Of a stretch of DNA of 64,000 bases, positions 48,154 through 56,894 are shown one piece after another. Position numbers and translations under genes: made by a program. Source of the DNA: Methanobrevibacter thaueri (lineage in GTDB: Archaea > Methanobacteriota > Methanobacteria > Methanobacteriales > Methanobacteriaceae); assembly GCF_015062915.1 (NCBI RefSeq), contig NZ_SUTJ01000002.1, forward strand, positions 1 to 64,000, given 5' to 3'. Below the pieces are notes generated by a model. It was not told where the DNA came from. It ran no database searches and was given only the letters and a program-made list of their open reading frames with translations. The number at the start of each line of letters is the position of its first letter. Positions within the stretch are counted from its first letter, which is position 1.

Positions 48154-48735
48154 TCATTTTCTTATTATTTTTGGCTTGAATGCAGTCAAGTCTATTATGG
48201 ATGACGCATGAGAAGTATTCAAGTCGCCGACATCAATGACCATATCCACTTCACAGTCCAATTGCTCTAAAATTTCCTTTGGATTTGAGAGAACCTCATC
48301 ATTGGAGAGATTGGCACTGGTTGTTGTTATCGGAAATATGCTTGCCAATCTGCATGCAAGCTCACAGTCAGGCACTCTGACTCCCACATCAGGCAATCCT
48401 CCTGTAATTGCCCTTGGAACGATGTTTTTCTTGTTTAAAATAAACGTATAAGGACCTGGAAGATGCTTTTCAATGTTGTTTTTTTGGCCCAATGACATCT
48501 TTGCAACAAGACTGATTGATTCAATGTCCCTTACAAGTATTGAAAGCGGTTTTAAATAGCTTCTCTGCTTAATGTCAAACACTCTTCTGACGGCCTGCCT
48601 ATCAAAAATATTTGCACCAAGACCATAAACAGTATCGGTGGGATACAATACTACTCCCCCATCAGCCAATACCTTAATGGCTTTAAAAATAACATCCTCA
48701 TCAAATTCTTCAATACTTGTTTTTACGACTTTCAT
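48154..48735 (-). CDS. sua5: Sua5/YciO/YrdC threonylcarbamoyl-AMP synthase
   Basis: 193 residues with the YrdC-fold signature GGVVLYPTDTVYGLGAN near 28, KQRSYLKPLSILV near 57, GPYTFIL and TTSANLSNDE near 141. It makes threonylcarbamoyl-AMP for t6A37 in tRNAs reading ANN codons. It lacks the C-terminal Sua5 domain, so it is TsaC-length. The divergent gene downstream of its 5' end encodes a CDP-alcohol transferase. Confidence 0.9.
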   Translation of the reverse strand: MKVVKTSIEEFDEDVIFKAIKVLADGGVVLYPTDTVYGLGANIFDRQAVRRVFDIKQRSYLKPLSILVRDIESISLVAKMSLGQKNNIEKHLPGPYTFILNKKNIVPRAITGGLPDVGVRVPDCELACRLASIFPITTTSANLSNDEVLSNPKEILEQLDCEVDMVIDVGDLNTSHASSIIDLTAFKPKIIRK

Positions 48736-48771
48736 TCACATTTATATTAGATGAAATCTTTATATATAACT

Positions 48772-49338
48772 ATGCTTCAAAGTCTAAGACCTTTTTTAAC
48801 AAGAATATTGAACCCTATTGCAAGAAATTTGAATATAAATCCGAATATTGTGACTGTAATCTCACCATTCGTTGCAGTTCTTGCAGCATACGGATTTGCA
48901 AACCATAATCTTATATTGGGCTGTATCGCCATATTGCTGTCCGGTTTCCTGGATGTTGTGGACGGCGCCGTTGCAAGATATCATGAAAGATCATCCCCAT
49001 TTGGAGCGTTTCTTGACTCAACAATGGACCGGTTTGCAGATGCGATAATCTACATTGGAATAATATTTGGAGGATACTGCAATTGGTTTGTTGGGGTCTT
49101 GGCGATTCACTCAGCAATCACTGTCAGCTATGTTCGCGCAAGAGCCGAATCACAGGGTGCTGAGTGCAATATCGGAATAGCTGAAAGAGCCGTTAGAATG
49201 ATTATCTTAATGGTTGGAGCAATTATCGGATACTTTGCAGGCGACATTTACTTTACATACGTCATTTACATATTAGTAATCTTATCTTACTTTACCGTTG
49301 GGCAAAGAATCATGCACGTTTGGAGGCAATTGAAATGA
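48772..49338 (+). CDS. CDP-alcohol phosphatidyltransferase (archaetidylinositol phosphate synthase-like)
   Basis: A polytopic membrane enzyme with the complete CDP-alcohol motif DVVDGAVAR...G...D...D (DVVDGAVARYHERSSPFGAFLDSTMD). By synteny and length it is most like archaetidylinositol phosphate synthase. The frame begins at ATG 48751, but TATA element ACATTTATATTA (about 48738-48748) places transcription start at about 48770, and MLQSLRPFLTRILNP is the expected N-terminus, so I chose 48772 (188 residues, leaderless). Confidence 0.78.
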   Translation: MLQSLRPFLTRILNPIARNLNINPNIVTVISPFVAVLAAYGFANHNLILGCIAILLSGFLDVVDGAVARYHERSSPFGAFLDSTMDRFADAIIYIGIIFGGYCNWFVGVLAIHSAITVSYVRARAESQGAECNIGIAERAVRMIILMVGAIIGYFAGDIYFTYVIYILVILSYFTVGQRIMHVWRQLK

Positions 49339-49577
49339 GTGATTTAGAAAGTCCTGAAAAAATAGCTAAAGACATTGCAAAACTGGAAAGGAACTTGAAT
49401 CAAGTGGCCCACATTACTTTTGAAGGCAAGGAAAAAGAGGTCTATGACAGGGCCATTGACTATTGGAACGATTCCAAGTATTATCTTGAAAAAGAGGACA
49501 TGAGAACTGCATTCGGTTGCATCGAATACAGTCATGGATTGTTGGATGCCTTAAGGATGATTCATGGAATCATCTAA
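49335..49577 (+). CDS. DUF357 protein
   Basis: 80 residues, all alpha-helical, matching DUF357 (KIAKDIAKLERNLNQVA, DYWNDSKYYLEKEDMRTAFGCIEYSHGLLDALR). Function unknown. The ATG at 49335 overlaps the stop of the CDP-alcohol transferase (ATGA), so the two are translationally coupled; this pairing is common in Methanobacteriales. Confidence 0.82.
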   Translation: MSDLESPEKIAKDIAKLERNLNQVAHITFEGKEKEVYDRAIDYWNDSKYYLEKEDMRTAFGCIEYSHGLLDALRMIHGII

Positions 49578-50587
49578 TTTACACCCTCAATTCTTTTGAT
49601 GTCAATTATTAGCTTGTCAAAATCGGATTGGTAATCCCTATCCTGAATGACTTTGAACTTATCATATTCCTCTTTTGCAATTTTTTGAGCATCATTTGCG
49701 GAAATTTTACCTTTACCCTCCAAAATTGGCAACAGATTCAAATTGATATAATCATCCAAAACCTGTTTCCAATCATTCATTGACATTGGAACTTCATTTA
49801 ATGCCCTTGACTCAGCAAGTGTTAAAAAACCATCAACCAATGAGTTCAAACGCTTTAACTCTTTTTCATTCAAGTAATTTTTAGAGATTACAACATCACT
49901 TAAAATGATTTTACCGTTTGGATTGCTCCAGTTTGTCAAACCCATATTAGTTTTCTCACTGTCACTTCTCTCAGCAATAATTTCCGCAGCAGTATGGCCA
50001 CTGACTGCATAGATTAACTTGTTTTGGACAGTGGCAAAGAATTCACGAGTCACTTGAGCATCCTTGTTGTAATCAAAGCTTGTTGCATAGATGTCTGTGA
50101 TCTTTTGGTTGAATCTTCTCTCAGAGGACCTGATGTCTCTTACCCTTTCAAGCAACTGAGTGAAGTAATCAACTCCAAACCTGGAACCATTTTTCAATAG
50201 TTCATCATCTAAAACAAACCCCTTGATGATTAATTCTTTTAATTGTTTTGTTGCCCATATTCTGAAGTGTGTTGCATTTTTAGAGTTCACTCTGTAACCT
50301 ACGGAAATAATGACATCGAGATTATAAAAATTATTTTCATATTTTTTCCCATCTGAAGCAGTTGTTCGAATTTTTCGAACAACTGAACTTTGTTCCAATT
50401 CCCCATCTGAAAAAATATTTTTAAGATGGTAATTTATGGTATTCTTTTTTACATTAAACACTTCAGCCATGGTTTTTTGAGTGGCCCAAAATGTTTCTCC
50501 TTCAGCATCGACAATGACATCAAGTGAAACCTCACCTTCATCACCAATATAGAGCAGAGTTTTCTGTATTTCATTTTCTTCTATCAT
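49574..50587 (-). CDS. RhuM family protein
   Basis: 337 residues that align with RhuM-type proteins: the Fic-like/Bro-like N-terminus with FWATQKTMAEVFNVKKNTINYHLKNIF, DGKKYENNFYNLDVIISVGYRVNSKNATHFRIWATKQLKE near 95-130, and a helical C-terminal domain. RhuM was named as a virulence-island gene, occurs sporadically in archaea and bacteria, and is linked to mobile and defence gene sets; its activity is unknown. It stands alone between housekeeping genes, so it was probably acquired. It overlaps DUF357 by 4 nt, convergently. Confidence 0.85.
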   Translation of the reverse strand: MIEENEIQKTLLYIGDEGEVSLDVIVDAEGETFWATQKTMAEVFNVKKNTINYHLKNIFSDGELEQSSVVRKIRTTASDGKKYENNFYNLDVIISVGYRVNSKNATHFRIWATKQLKELIIKGFVLDDELLKNGSRFGVDYFTQLLERVRDIRSSERRFNQKITDIYATSFDYNKDAQVTREFFATVQNKLIYAVSGHTAAEIIAERSDSEKTNMGLTNWSNPNGKIILSDVVISKNYLNEKELKRLNSLVDGFLTLAESRALNEVPMSMNDWKQVLDDYINLNLLPILEGKGKISANDAQKIAKEEYDKFKVIQDRDYQSDFDKLIIDIKRIEGVN

Positions 50588-50685
50588 AATTCACCTCGTT
50601 TTATATTTGGTTAAATATACCCAAATATTACTTTGAATAATGAATTTTAAAAAGGTTTTGTTTGAAATAAAGTAAATTTTTCAAA

Positions 50686-50766
50686 GTGAAAGCAATATTG
50701 CAATGTGAAAGCAATTTTTAAAAAAAATAAGACATTTAACGTATCTTATTTCTTCAAAGATACGTT
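50686..50766 (-). terminator. Hairpin terminator after the ABC exporter, with a direct repeat
   Basis: AACGTATCTT (50738-50747) and AAGATACGTT (50757-50766) form a perfect 10-bp stem with a 9-nt loop. On the minus strand it is followed by a T-rich run, which suits termination of the ABC operon. Next to it, GTGAAAGCAAT occurs twice with a period of about 19 nt (about 50688-50716), possibly an operator for the rhuM gene. Confidence 0.5.
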
Positions 50767-50789
50767 GAAAAAAAGAAAAAAATTAAATT

Positions 50790-51485
50790 TTAAACATTAA
50801 TTTTACTGTTAATCAAAGAGTCATCACCGGCCGAGATTATCTCACCATCCAAAACTTCGATAACTCTGTCTGCGAGTTTGGCCACATCCATATCATGAGT
50901 TACAATTATCAATGTTACATTTTTATGTTCGTGCAAATCGATTAGTTGGCGAAGTATTCTGGTACTTGTCTTCGAATCCAGTGATCCTGTTGGTTCATCC
51001 GCCAATATTATTGATGGATCATTTGCAAGGGCTCTGGCGATTGCAACTCTTTGGCGCTCACCTCCGGATAACTTATTTGGCATGATGTCTGCCTTATCCT
51101 TAAGACCCACATCATCCAACAGTTTCAATGCCTTGCTTTTCATCTCACCTGCAGACAAACCTTGAGTATACATTGGTATTTCAATGTTTTCACGAACGGA
51201 AATGTTTGGAATTAGATTGTGCAATTGGAAAACAAATCCTATGCTTGTGGCCCTGAATTCGTTGAGCTTTTTGCTTGTGGTCAAGTCCTCTCCAGCAACG
51301 GTTATTGAACCTGAATCCGGCACGTCCAATGCGCCGAGCATGTTAAGGAGAGTTGATTTTCCGGAACCTGACGGTCCGATGATTGACACGAATTCCCCTT
51401 CTTCTATTGTGAGGTTAACTCCATTCAATGCCTTGATTCTGCCATTTTCATAGCTTTTGTATAAGTCTTTTATCTCAACAATCAT
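50790..51485 (-). CDS. ABC transporter ATPase, MacB/LolD-like
   Basis: 231 residues with Walker A GPSGSGKST, signature LSGGERQRVAIARAL, Walker B IILADEPTGSLDSKTS and the switch His in THDMDVAKLAD. This is the MacB/LolD subfamily that works with FtsX-type permeases by mechanotransmission. The matching permease is directly upstream on the same transcript. GAGGTGAT before ATG 51485 fixes the start. Confidence 0.93.
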   Translation of the reverse strand: MIVEIKDLYKSYENGRIKALNGVNLTIEEGEFVSIIGPSGSGKSTLLNMLGALDVPDSGSITVAGEDLTTSKKLNEFRATSIGFVFQLHNLIPNISVRENIEIPMYTQGLSAGEMKSKALKLLDDVGLKDKADIMPNKLSGGERQRVAIARALANDPSIILADEPTGSLDSKTSTRILRQLIDLHEHKNVTLIIVTHDMDVAKLADRVIEVLDGEIISAGDDSLINSKINV

Positions 51486-51494
51486 CAAATCACC

Positions 51495-52604
51495 TCACTC
51501 ATACCTCAATGCCTCTGTCGGCGGCAGCCTTATGGCCTTAAGCGCAGGATATATTCCTCCTACAATTCCAACAACTATTGCTATGATGAATGCCTGGATG
51601 AATATCTTAGCGGTGAACAGTGGCTCGAAGCCAATCTGTGAAGCCAAGGCGAGACATCCGACAACTCCTATGATTGATCCTATGACCGCTGAAACGATTG
51701 TGATTACTAGTGACTCGCCGACAATCATGAGAAGAATCCTTTTGTTTGACCATCCGACAGCCTTGAGAACACCTATTTCACGGGTTCTTTCAAACACGCT
51801 CATCAGCATTGTGTTAATGATGCCCAATCCACCAACTACAATGGCCAATAGGGATATTGCCCAGGTTGATGCCTGAAGCATGTTGAGCATGTCTGCCATC
51901 TGCTCCATTTCCATGACCGATGTTATTGTGGTGATATTGTCACCATATTCGGCATCTATCCTGTCAGCGACTTCCTGTGCGTCCACACCCTTATCAACCT
52001 TGACGTAGATGTTTGAGATTGAGTCCTCATCGTCCATGAGCTTTCCTACCCTGGAAATTGATGTGAAAACACCGCCAGCCATGTTTGAGTCTCCGGATTC
52101 ATAGATTCCAACCACTTCAAACTCTTCACGGTTGACATCGATTGTGTCTCCCACAGAATAGTTGTTGTCATCGGCATAGATTTCACCGATAATGACCTCA
52201 TCAGCACCATCCTCAAATATTCTGCCTTCTTTCATTGAAATATCCGCTAAAGTTGTACCTTCAGGATCAATTCCTATCAATGTGTTCATGTAATCGTCAC
52301 CGACCGAAGTCAACACTACATAAATCGGATAGGCCTCGTCAACTCCGCTCACATTTGCAATCTTGTCGGTCCATGAGGCGTCAATCGTATTTGTACCATA
52401 TGCTGAGTCACCGGTTTCCTTTCCTGAAATCTGGAAATCCGCCCCTCCAGCATGTATTGTTTCCTCGAAGGTATCAACCAGACCTTCTGTAATTCCACCA
52501 AGAGCGACAATGACGACAATGCCTATTGCAATTCCTACAATAGCCAGTATTGCACTGTTCTTTCTCCTGAATGGGTTTTTAAGAATGAACTTTAAAAATG
52601 ACAT
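51495..52604 (-). CDS. ABC transporter permease, MacB/FtsX-like
   Basis: 369 residues, with an N-terminal helix (about 16-38), a large outside MacB_PCD-like domain (about 40-245) and three C-terminal helices with FERTREIGVLKAVGWSNKRILLMI, the FtsX signature. The frame runs on to 52721, but MSFLKFILKNPFRRKNSAIL at 52604 is the typical start. With the ATPase gene 9 nt downstream it forms a two-gene exporter; the substrate is unknown. Confidence 0.9.
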   Translation of the reverse strand: MSFLKFILKNPFRRKNSAILAIVGIAIGIVVIVALGGITEGLVDTFEETIHAGGADFQISGKETGDSAYGTNTIDASWTDKIANVSGVDEAYPIYVVLTSVGDDYMNTLIGIDPEGTTLADISMKEGRIFEDGADEVIIGEIYADDNNYSVGDTIDVNREEFEVVGIYESGDSNMAGGVFTSISRVGKLMDDEDSISNIYVKVDKGVDAQEVADRIDAEYGDNITTITSVMEMEQMADMLNMLQASTWAISLLAIVVGGLGIINTMLMSVFERTREIGVLKAVGWSNKRILLMIVGESLVITIVSAVIGSIIGVVGCLALASQIGFEPLFTAKIFIQAFIIAIVVGIVGGIYPALKAIRLPPTEALRYE

Positions 52605-52677
52605 ATTAATTAATATGATTGGAACATATAAATAACTAGTTATTAATGTGATTGAGATGACAATATCGGTGAGTGAA

Positions 52678-52917
52678 ATGCATAAGGAAACTTTAATTGA
52701 AAACATTGACAAGATCCACACTACCGAGATGGGTGTTGGAAGGATACAGCGGAACTTGGGAATTGATGATGAACCTGTGAGCTATTGCATTTCCAAACTC
52801 AAAAAAGAGAATTCTAAAGTTAAAAAAGAAGGTAAGAACTATTATGTTGAGATTGACGGATGCATAATAACAATCAATTCAAGCAGTTTTACAATAATAA
52901 CTGCACATAAAATCTGA
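52678..52917 (+). CDS. DUF3781 protein
   Basis: 79 residues: LIENIDKIHTTEMGVGRIQRNLGID and NYYVEIDGCIITINSSSFTIITAHK match the DUF3781 family, which is of unknown function and widespread in gut microbes. GGTGA at 52665-52669 supports the ATG at 52678; in-frame starts further upstream (52648, 52657) are less likely. It is divergent from the ABC permease gene, which may indicate shared control. Confidence 0.72.
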   Translation: MHKETLIENIDKIHTTEMGVGRIQRNLGIDDEPVSYCISKLKKENSKVKKEGKNYYVEIDGCIITINSSSFTIITAHKI

Positions 52918-52918
52918 A

Positions 52919-53170
52919 TTATTTGTTTTGAGCAATATACTTATTTAAAAGTTTATTCAACTTAATGGCAGTATTATAATTCATGGTGATCTGCAAATCG
53001 GATTCATTGATTAATTCAATATCATCACCATCATTAACTAACTTATTATTAATTACAATCAATCTTATCTCTTCATTATTGCCTCCAACGCCAAATGAAG
53101 ACGCATGAACAACTTTTGAATTGTCATCAATATTGATTTTTGATTTAATATCCACATTCTTATCAATCAT
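52919..53170 (-). CDS. Small DUF3467-like protein
   Basis: 83 residues. The pattern VVHASSFGVGGNNEEIRLIVINN...LQITMNYNTAIKLNKLLNKYI resembles DUF3467, a small beta-rich family of unknown function. GTGAT lies before ATG 53170, and the ATG overlaps the stop of the winged-helix gene upstream, so the pair is coupled. Confidence 0.6.
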   Translation of the reverse strand: MIDKNVDIKSKINIDDNSKVVHASSFGVGGNNEEIRLIVINNKLVNDGDDIELINESDLQITMNYNTAIKLNKLLNKYIAQNK

Positions 53171-53688
53171 TCTATCACATCCATTGTATACCATTTTTTA
53201 TCATTAATTGATGAAAAATCAGACAGACTTATCTCTTTATCTGAAAATGTGAGATAATAATCTTTTAAATTTTCATATACATTTTTATTAACCAGTATTT
53301 CTTCATTAATCTCAATTTCATTTTCTAACTCATCGAAATCCAATTCATCAGGAATGTTATTGAAAATTTCATCTAATTCCTCATCGGACAATTCATCATA
53401 TTCTTCTTCAAGCTCTTCTAATTGTTTGTTGAAGTGAAATTTAATGAATTCCTCATGTGCTATATCTAATTTTCTTATAAATTCAGAGGAGGTGTTTAAG
53501 ATATATCTAGAATTTCTGTGGATTATGATTTCATTTTCAATGAATTTATTGATAAATTTATCCAATGTCACCCTTGAAATGCCTGAACCGATGGCAATCT
53601 GCTGTTTAGTATACTCATCGACAGGTGCGGAAAATAAAAATTGCAAAACTTTAGCCTGTGGGCAGTTTCCAAATAATTCTTCAAACAT
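53167..53688 (-). CDS. Winged-helix regulator with acidic tail
   Basis: 173 residues: an N-terminal winged helix (PQAKVLQFLFSAPVDEYTKQQIAIGSGISRVTLDKFINKFIENEIIIHR), then a strongly acidic region (QLEELEEEYDELSDEELDEIF, about 88-130). It is coupled to the DUF3467-like gene. The arrangement of an HTH protein with a tiny partner recalls archaeal regulator/partner pairs or antitoxin modules, but no toxin fold is evident. Confidence 0.65.
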   Translation of the reverse strand: MFEELFGNCPQAKVLQFLFSAPVDEYTKQQIAIGSGISRVTLDKFINKFIENEIIIHRNSRYILNTSSEFIRKLDIAHEEFIKFHFNKQLEELEEEYDELSDEELDEIFNNIPDELDFDELENEIEINEEILVNKNVYENLKDYYLTFSDKEISLSDFSSINDKKWYTMDVIE

Positions 53689-53803
53689 TACTTTTCACCA
53701 ATACAATATATGTACATTTAATACTTATAAATATTTCTAATATGTAAATTATTTAAACAATTAGTAATAAATATTTATATAATAGTAATACATAAGTATA
53801 AAT

Positions 53804-54079
53804 ATGACTAAAAAATTCGATGAAGAAATGGTTAAGATAGCCGTAATCAAATCATTGCACAAAAATAGATACTACAACAAACGCCACACTCCCATCATTC
53901 ACATATGTAAAAGATTGCCTAAAATTCCCTGCAAATATATTAAAAAAGCCTTAAAAGAGTTGAAAAAAGAAAAAATCGTTACAATTAAACCCACATATCA
54001 TGGTGCGGATGTCTGTTTAAACGTGAAAAAGAAAAAAGAGATAAACCAATATCTAGAAAAAAATAATCTCAATAAATAA
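53804..54079 (+). CDS. Small basic winged-helix-like protein
   Basis: A 91-residue basic protein, with helices and a turn (KLPKIPCKYIKKALKELKKEKIVTIKPTYHGADVCLN) that suggest a winged helix. Unknown function; probably DNA- or RNA-binding. A TATA-like ATTTATATAATA lies about 25 nt before the likely transcript start, and AGTAATAC is nearby (53784-53791), like the cbiM repeats. Confidence 0.55.
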   Translation: MTKKFDEEMVKIAVIKSLHKNRYYNKRHTPIIHICKRLPKIPCKYIKKALKELKKEKIVTIKPTYHGADVCLNVKKKKEINQYLEKNNLNK

Positions 54080-54168
54080 TAACACATATAACCAATAATA
54101 GTTACACATAAAGTCTAATTTTAAAAAAAAAGTAAAAAAAAAGAAGAGATTAAGATATCTCTTTAAAT

Positions 54169-55266
54169 TTAATCATCCATGTCTTCGAATCTGGATTCTA
54201 ATTTTTCCATTACACCAGGAAGTGAGGTGTATTCCATTTCTTCAGCAGGTAATCTGTGAGGTTCGAATGGACCGTGTCTTCTGATGTAAGTTGCGATTTT
54301 AGCAGCTTGTTCACGGGTTGGGTCGAATGCAGGGTCATCGAATAAATCGACTGGTCCGATTAATTCACCGTTTGCTACTTGGAATCCTAAACCGATTACT
54401 CTAGGTGGTCCGTCGAATCTGATTGGGTTTGCTTCTGCTTCTGAAACAGGCATCATTGGACCGTTGTGGGATCCTCTCATCCATCCACTTACCATGTGTG
54501 GGAATGCAAATGGATCTACACATTCACCGTTTGCAGGGAAACCGGATTGTGCTCTTACGATACATGCTGGGTCGTCTTTACCGACGTATTCTCCAGCCAT
54601 TAAGTTTAATCTTTCGGTACTTATTGCAGCTGCGATTTCACCGTTTTTCTTCCATACTCTTTTGATAACGTATCTTCCGGTGGAACCGATTAATGCGAGT
54701 AAGTCATACATTTCTTCAGGACAGTTTAAGATAACTTTCCTGTGTTCGATTACATCAAACACTTCAAATTTGAATCCATCGTGTAGGGATGGGTCAATGA
54801 CTAATCCTGCAGTGTTGAATGGGTCTGCGAACATTCTGAATACTGGTAAGTTGAATGCACCAGGTTCGGTTTTGTCACAGCAGAATACTAAAACAGGGTC
54901 GGATGGTCTTTCTTCGAATTCCATTTCAGCTACACCAGGACCCATACCTTTGATGTTTCCGGAGAAAGTGTCAGATAATAAGTCTTGACCTGCACCGTAT
55001 AATTTTAATTCACGTGCTCTTTCGGTAGCTTTCATGAATGCATCGTATGCAGTTTTGTGTACTTCTTCGTTTTCTACCCCTTTGTCGTGGGTCATGATTA
55101 AGTCGATGTCGTCTCCACAACGGGAAACATAGTAATCCTTGATGATGCCTGCTTCCAATGCGTCAGCTAAAACTTCATCACAAATTTCCATTAAATCAGG
55201 GTGTGCGACACAGTGTCCGGACACACTTCCGATATCAGCTTTAATTACACTAACTGTAGTTTTCAT
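54169..55266 (-). CDS. fbp: Fructose 1,6-bisphosphate aldolase/phosphatase
   Basis: 365 residues matching the archaeal bifunctional FBP aldolase/phosphatase end to end: MKTTVSVIKADIGSVSGHCVAHPDL, DYYVSRCGDDIDLIMTHDKG (metal-binding Asp residues), GPGVAEMEFEERPSDPVLVFCCDKTEPGAFN. It drives gluconeogenesis, condensing triose phosphates and dephosphorylating the product at one remodelling active site. Codon use suggests high expression. Confidence 0.97.
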   Translation of the reverse strand: MKTTVSVIKADIGSVSGHCVAHPDLMEICDEVLADALEAGIIKDYYVSRCGDDIDLIMTHDKGVENEEVHKTAYDAFMKATERARELKLYGAGQDLLSDTFSGNIKGMGPGVAEMEFEERPSDPVLVFCCDKTEPGAFNLPVFRMFADPFNTAGLVIDPSLHDGFKFEVFDVIEHRKVILNCPEEMYDLLALIGSTGRYVIKRVWKKNGEIAAAISTERLNLMAGEYVGKDDPACIVRAQSGFPANGECVDPFAFPHMVSGWMRGSHNGPMMPVSEAEANPIRFDGPPRVIGLGFQVANGELIGPVDLFDDPAFDPTREQAAKIATYIRRHGPFEPHRLPAEEMEYTSLPGVMEKLESRFEDMDD

Positions 55267-55455
55267 TTTAATACCTCTATTAGTAAATTGATTATTTACT
55301 AGACATTTATTATTTTTGACAAGAATAGTATTTAATAATTGTTATCATGGGACTGAAAAGAAGTTGAGTCTCCAATTCTCTTTGAATACAACAGACCATA
55401 TTCATGGAGAAATATGGAAAAAATTATCATATGTAAAAATAATCAGAAAATGAAG

Positions 55456-55527
55456 TAGTCCCGAGCGGAGTCGAACCGCTATCTTTGGGTCCAGGGCCCA
55501 AAAGGATTGCCACTACCCCACGGGACT
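55456..55527 (-). tRNA. tRNA-Gln (CTG), with C33
   Basis: A complete 72-nt cloverleaf on the minus strand: acceptor AGTCCCG/CGGGACT, D arm GTGGGGTAGTGGCAATCC, anticodon stem TTGGG/CCCAA with loop CCCTGGA (anticodon CTG), T arm AGCGGTTCGACTCCGCT, discriminator A. CCA not encoded. Position 33, normally U in nearly all tRNAs, reads C here. Confidence 0.88.
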
Positions 55528-55590
55528 ATACAATTATCTTTTAGTTATCATCCTATATAAATTGAATTATAAAAAAAGTTAATAGAAAAC

Positions 55591-56745
55591 TTAATCAAGT
55601 TTTCTGATTTTTTCAAATGCCTTTTCGATTTCAGCATCCTGATTCATTTCCTCACATGCTTCCTTCACGCGCTGCAAGTCCGCATGTGTTTCAGGATATC
55701 TTGGAACAGCACTGCATCCGCCATCATCGATTTTGGATATGTCAAAGGTTCCGATGTCCTTTGCAATTGCAGTGATTTCCTCCTTGTCAAGCCCGATTAA
55801 AGGTGACAATATCGGCATTTCCACACCGCATCTTGTTGCAAGAATGTTTGACAAAGTCTGTGAAGCGACCTGTCCAACGCTGCTTCCGTCAACTATTGCA
55901 TCGGCACCCAATTTACGGGCAAGTTTTTCCGCAACATGATACATTCCGGACTTGCACAAAACGCAGGTCATCTTTTCAGGAGCCTTGTCCTTTGCAGCCT
56001 GCAGATACTCACCGTAGTCCACTACGCGCTTTTTGATTGGTGTTCCCTGAGCGTAAATGTTGAGCTGGTCGACAAGCAGTGAAAAGTTCTCCAATGCCTT
56101 TGGAGTGGTGAACGGATCGTTATTGCAGTTGAGTGCAATTACCTCACATCCCCTTTTCATCATGAGATATGCTGCAACCGGTGAGTCTATACCGCTTGAA
56201 AGCAACACTACAACTTTGCCCTGTGTTCCCAATGGAAGTCCTCCTGGACCCCTTATTTTTTCATGGAAAATGAAAGTGTCGTTTTCCCTCACCTCAACAA
56301 ATATTGTCAAATCAGGGTTTGTCAAGTCAACCGGTGCCAATACGACATTCCTCACGACCCCTCCACAATGAGCAGCCATTTCCTGTGAGGTGAAATCATG
56401 CTTTCCCACACGGCGGCACTTGATTGCGAACTTAGTGTTCTCATCAATCAAATCCTCTTTGATTAAGTCCCCAACATACTCAGTGAGTGTCTTGTCGATG
56501 TCATCATATGTTGTCTGGGTTGATGTTGCCGGAGAGTATGACACAACTCCGAACACCCTGTTCAGCTTTTCTATTCCTTCATCGAAATCCTTTGGATGAA
56601 GGTATATTCTTCCCTGGTTTCTTTCCACATCGCATTCAAAAGTAGCTTTAATATTTTTAACTAGCTTTCTTTCAAAACGTGACCTTATTTTAGGACTTTT
56701 AATTCCTATTTCGCCATATCTGGCAATTATCAAATCATAATTCAT
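55591..56745 (-). CDS. thiI: tRNA 4-thiouridine synthetase ThiI
   Basis: 384 residues: an N-terminal ferredoxin-like and THUMP region (about 1-165), a PP-loop LLSSGIDSP (181-189), and Cys261/Cys264 (CVLC) with Cys344 (GGCSA), the set of three Cys that binds an Fe-S cluster in methanogen ThiI. It makes s4U8 in tRNA. No rhodanese domain is present, which fits methanogens that use sulfide as the sulfur source. Confidence 0.93.
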   Translation of the reverse strand: MNYDLIIARYGEIGIKSPKIRSRFERKLVKNIKATFECDVERNQGRIYLHPKDFDEGIEKLNRVFGVVSYSPATSTQTTYDDIDKTLTEYVGDLIKEDLIDENTKFAIKCRRVGKHDFTSQEMAAHCGGVVRNVVLAPVDLTNPDLTIFVEVRENDTFIFHEKIRGPGGLPLGTQGKVVVLLSSGIDSPVAAYLMMKRGCEVIALNCNNDPFTTPKALENFSLLVDQLNIYAQGTPIKKRVVDYGEYLQAAKDKAPEKMTCVLCKSGMYHVAEKLARKLGADAIVDGSSVGQVASQTLSNILATRCGVEMPILSPLIGLDKEEITAIAKDIGTFDISKIDDGGCSAVPRYPETHADLQRVKEACEEMNQDAEIEKAFEKIRKLD

Positions 56746-56894
56746 TTAAACAACTCTCAATTTTTTAGTACACGCTGAAAAAAATAGCAATCCCTTCTAT
56801 ACTAGTTTTTAAATATAACAGCAAGTATAATTTTTTAAAATCAATATTAATAAACATTTTTATAAAAAAAGTGAAAAGGATAAATAAATTACCC

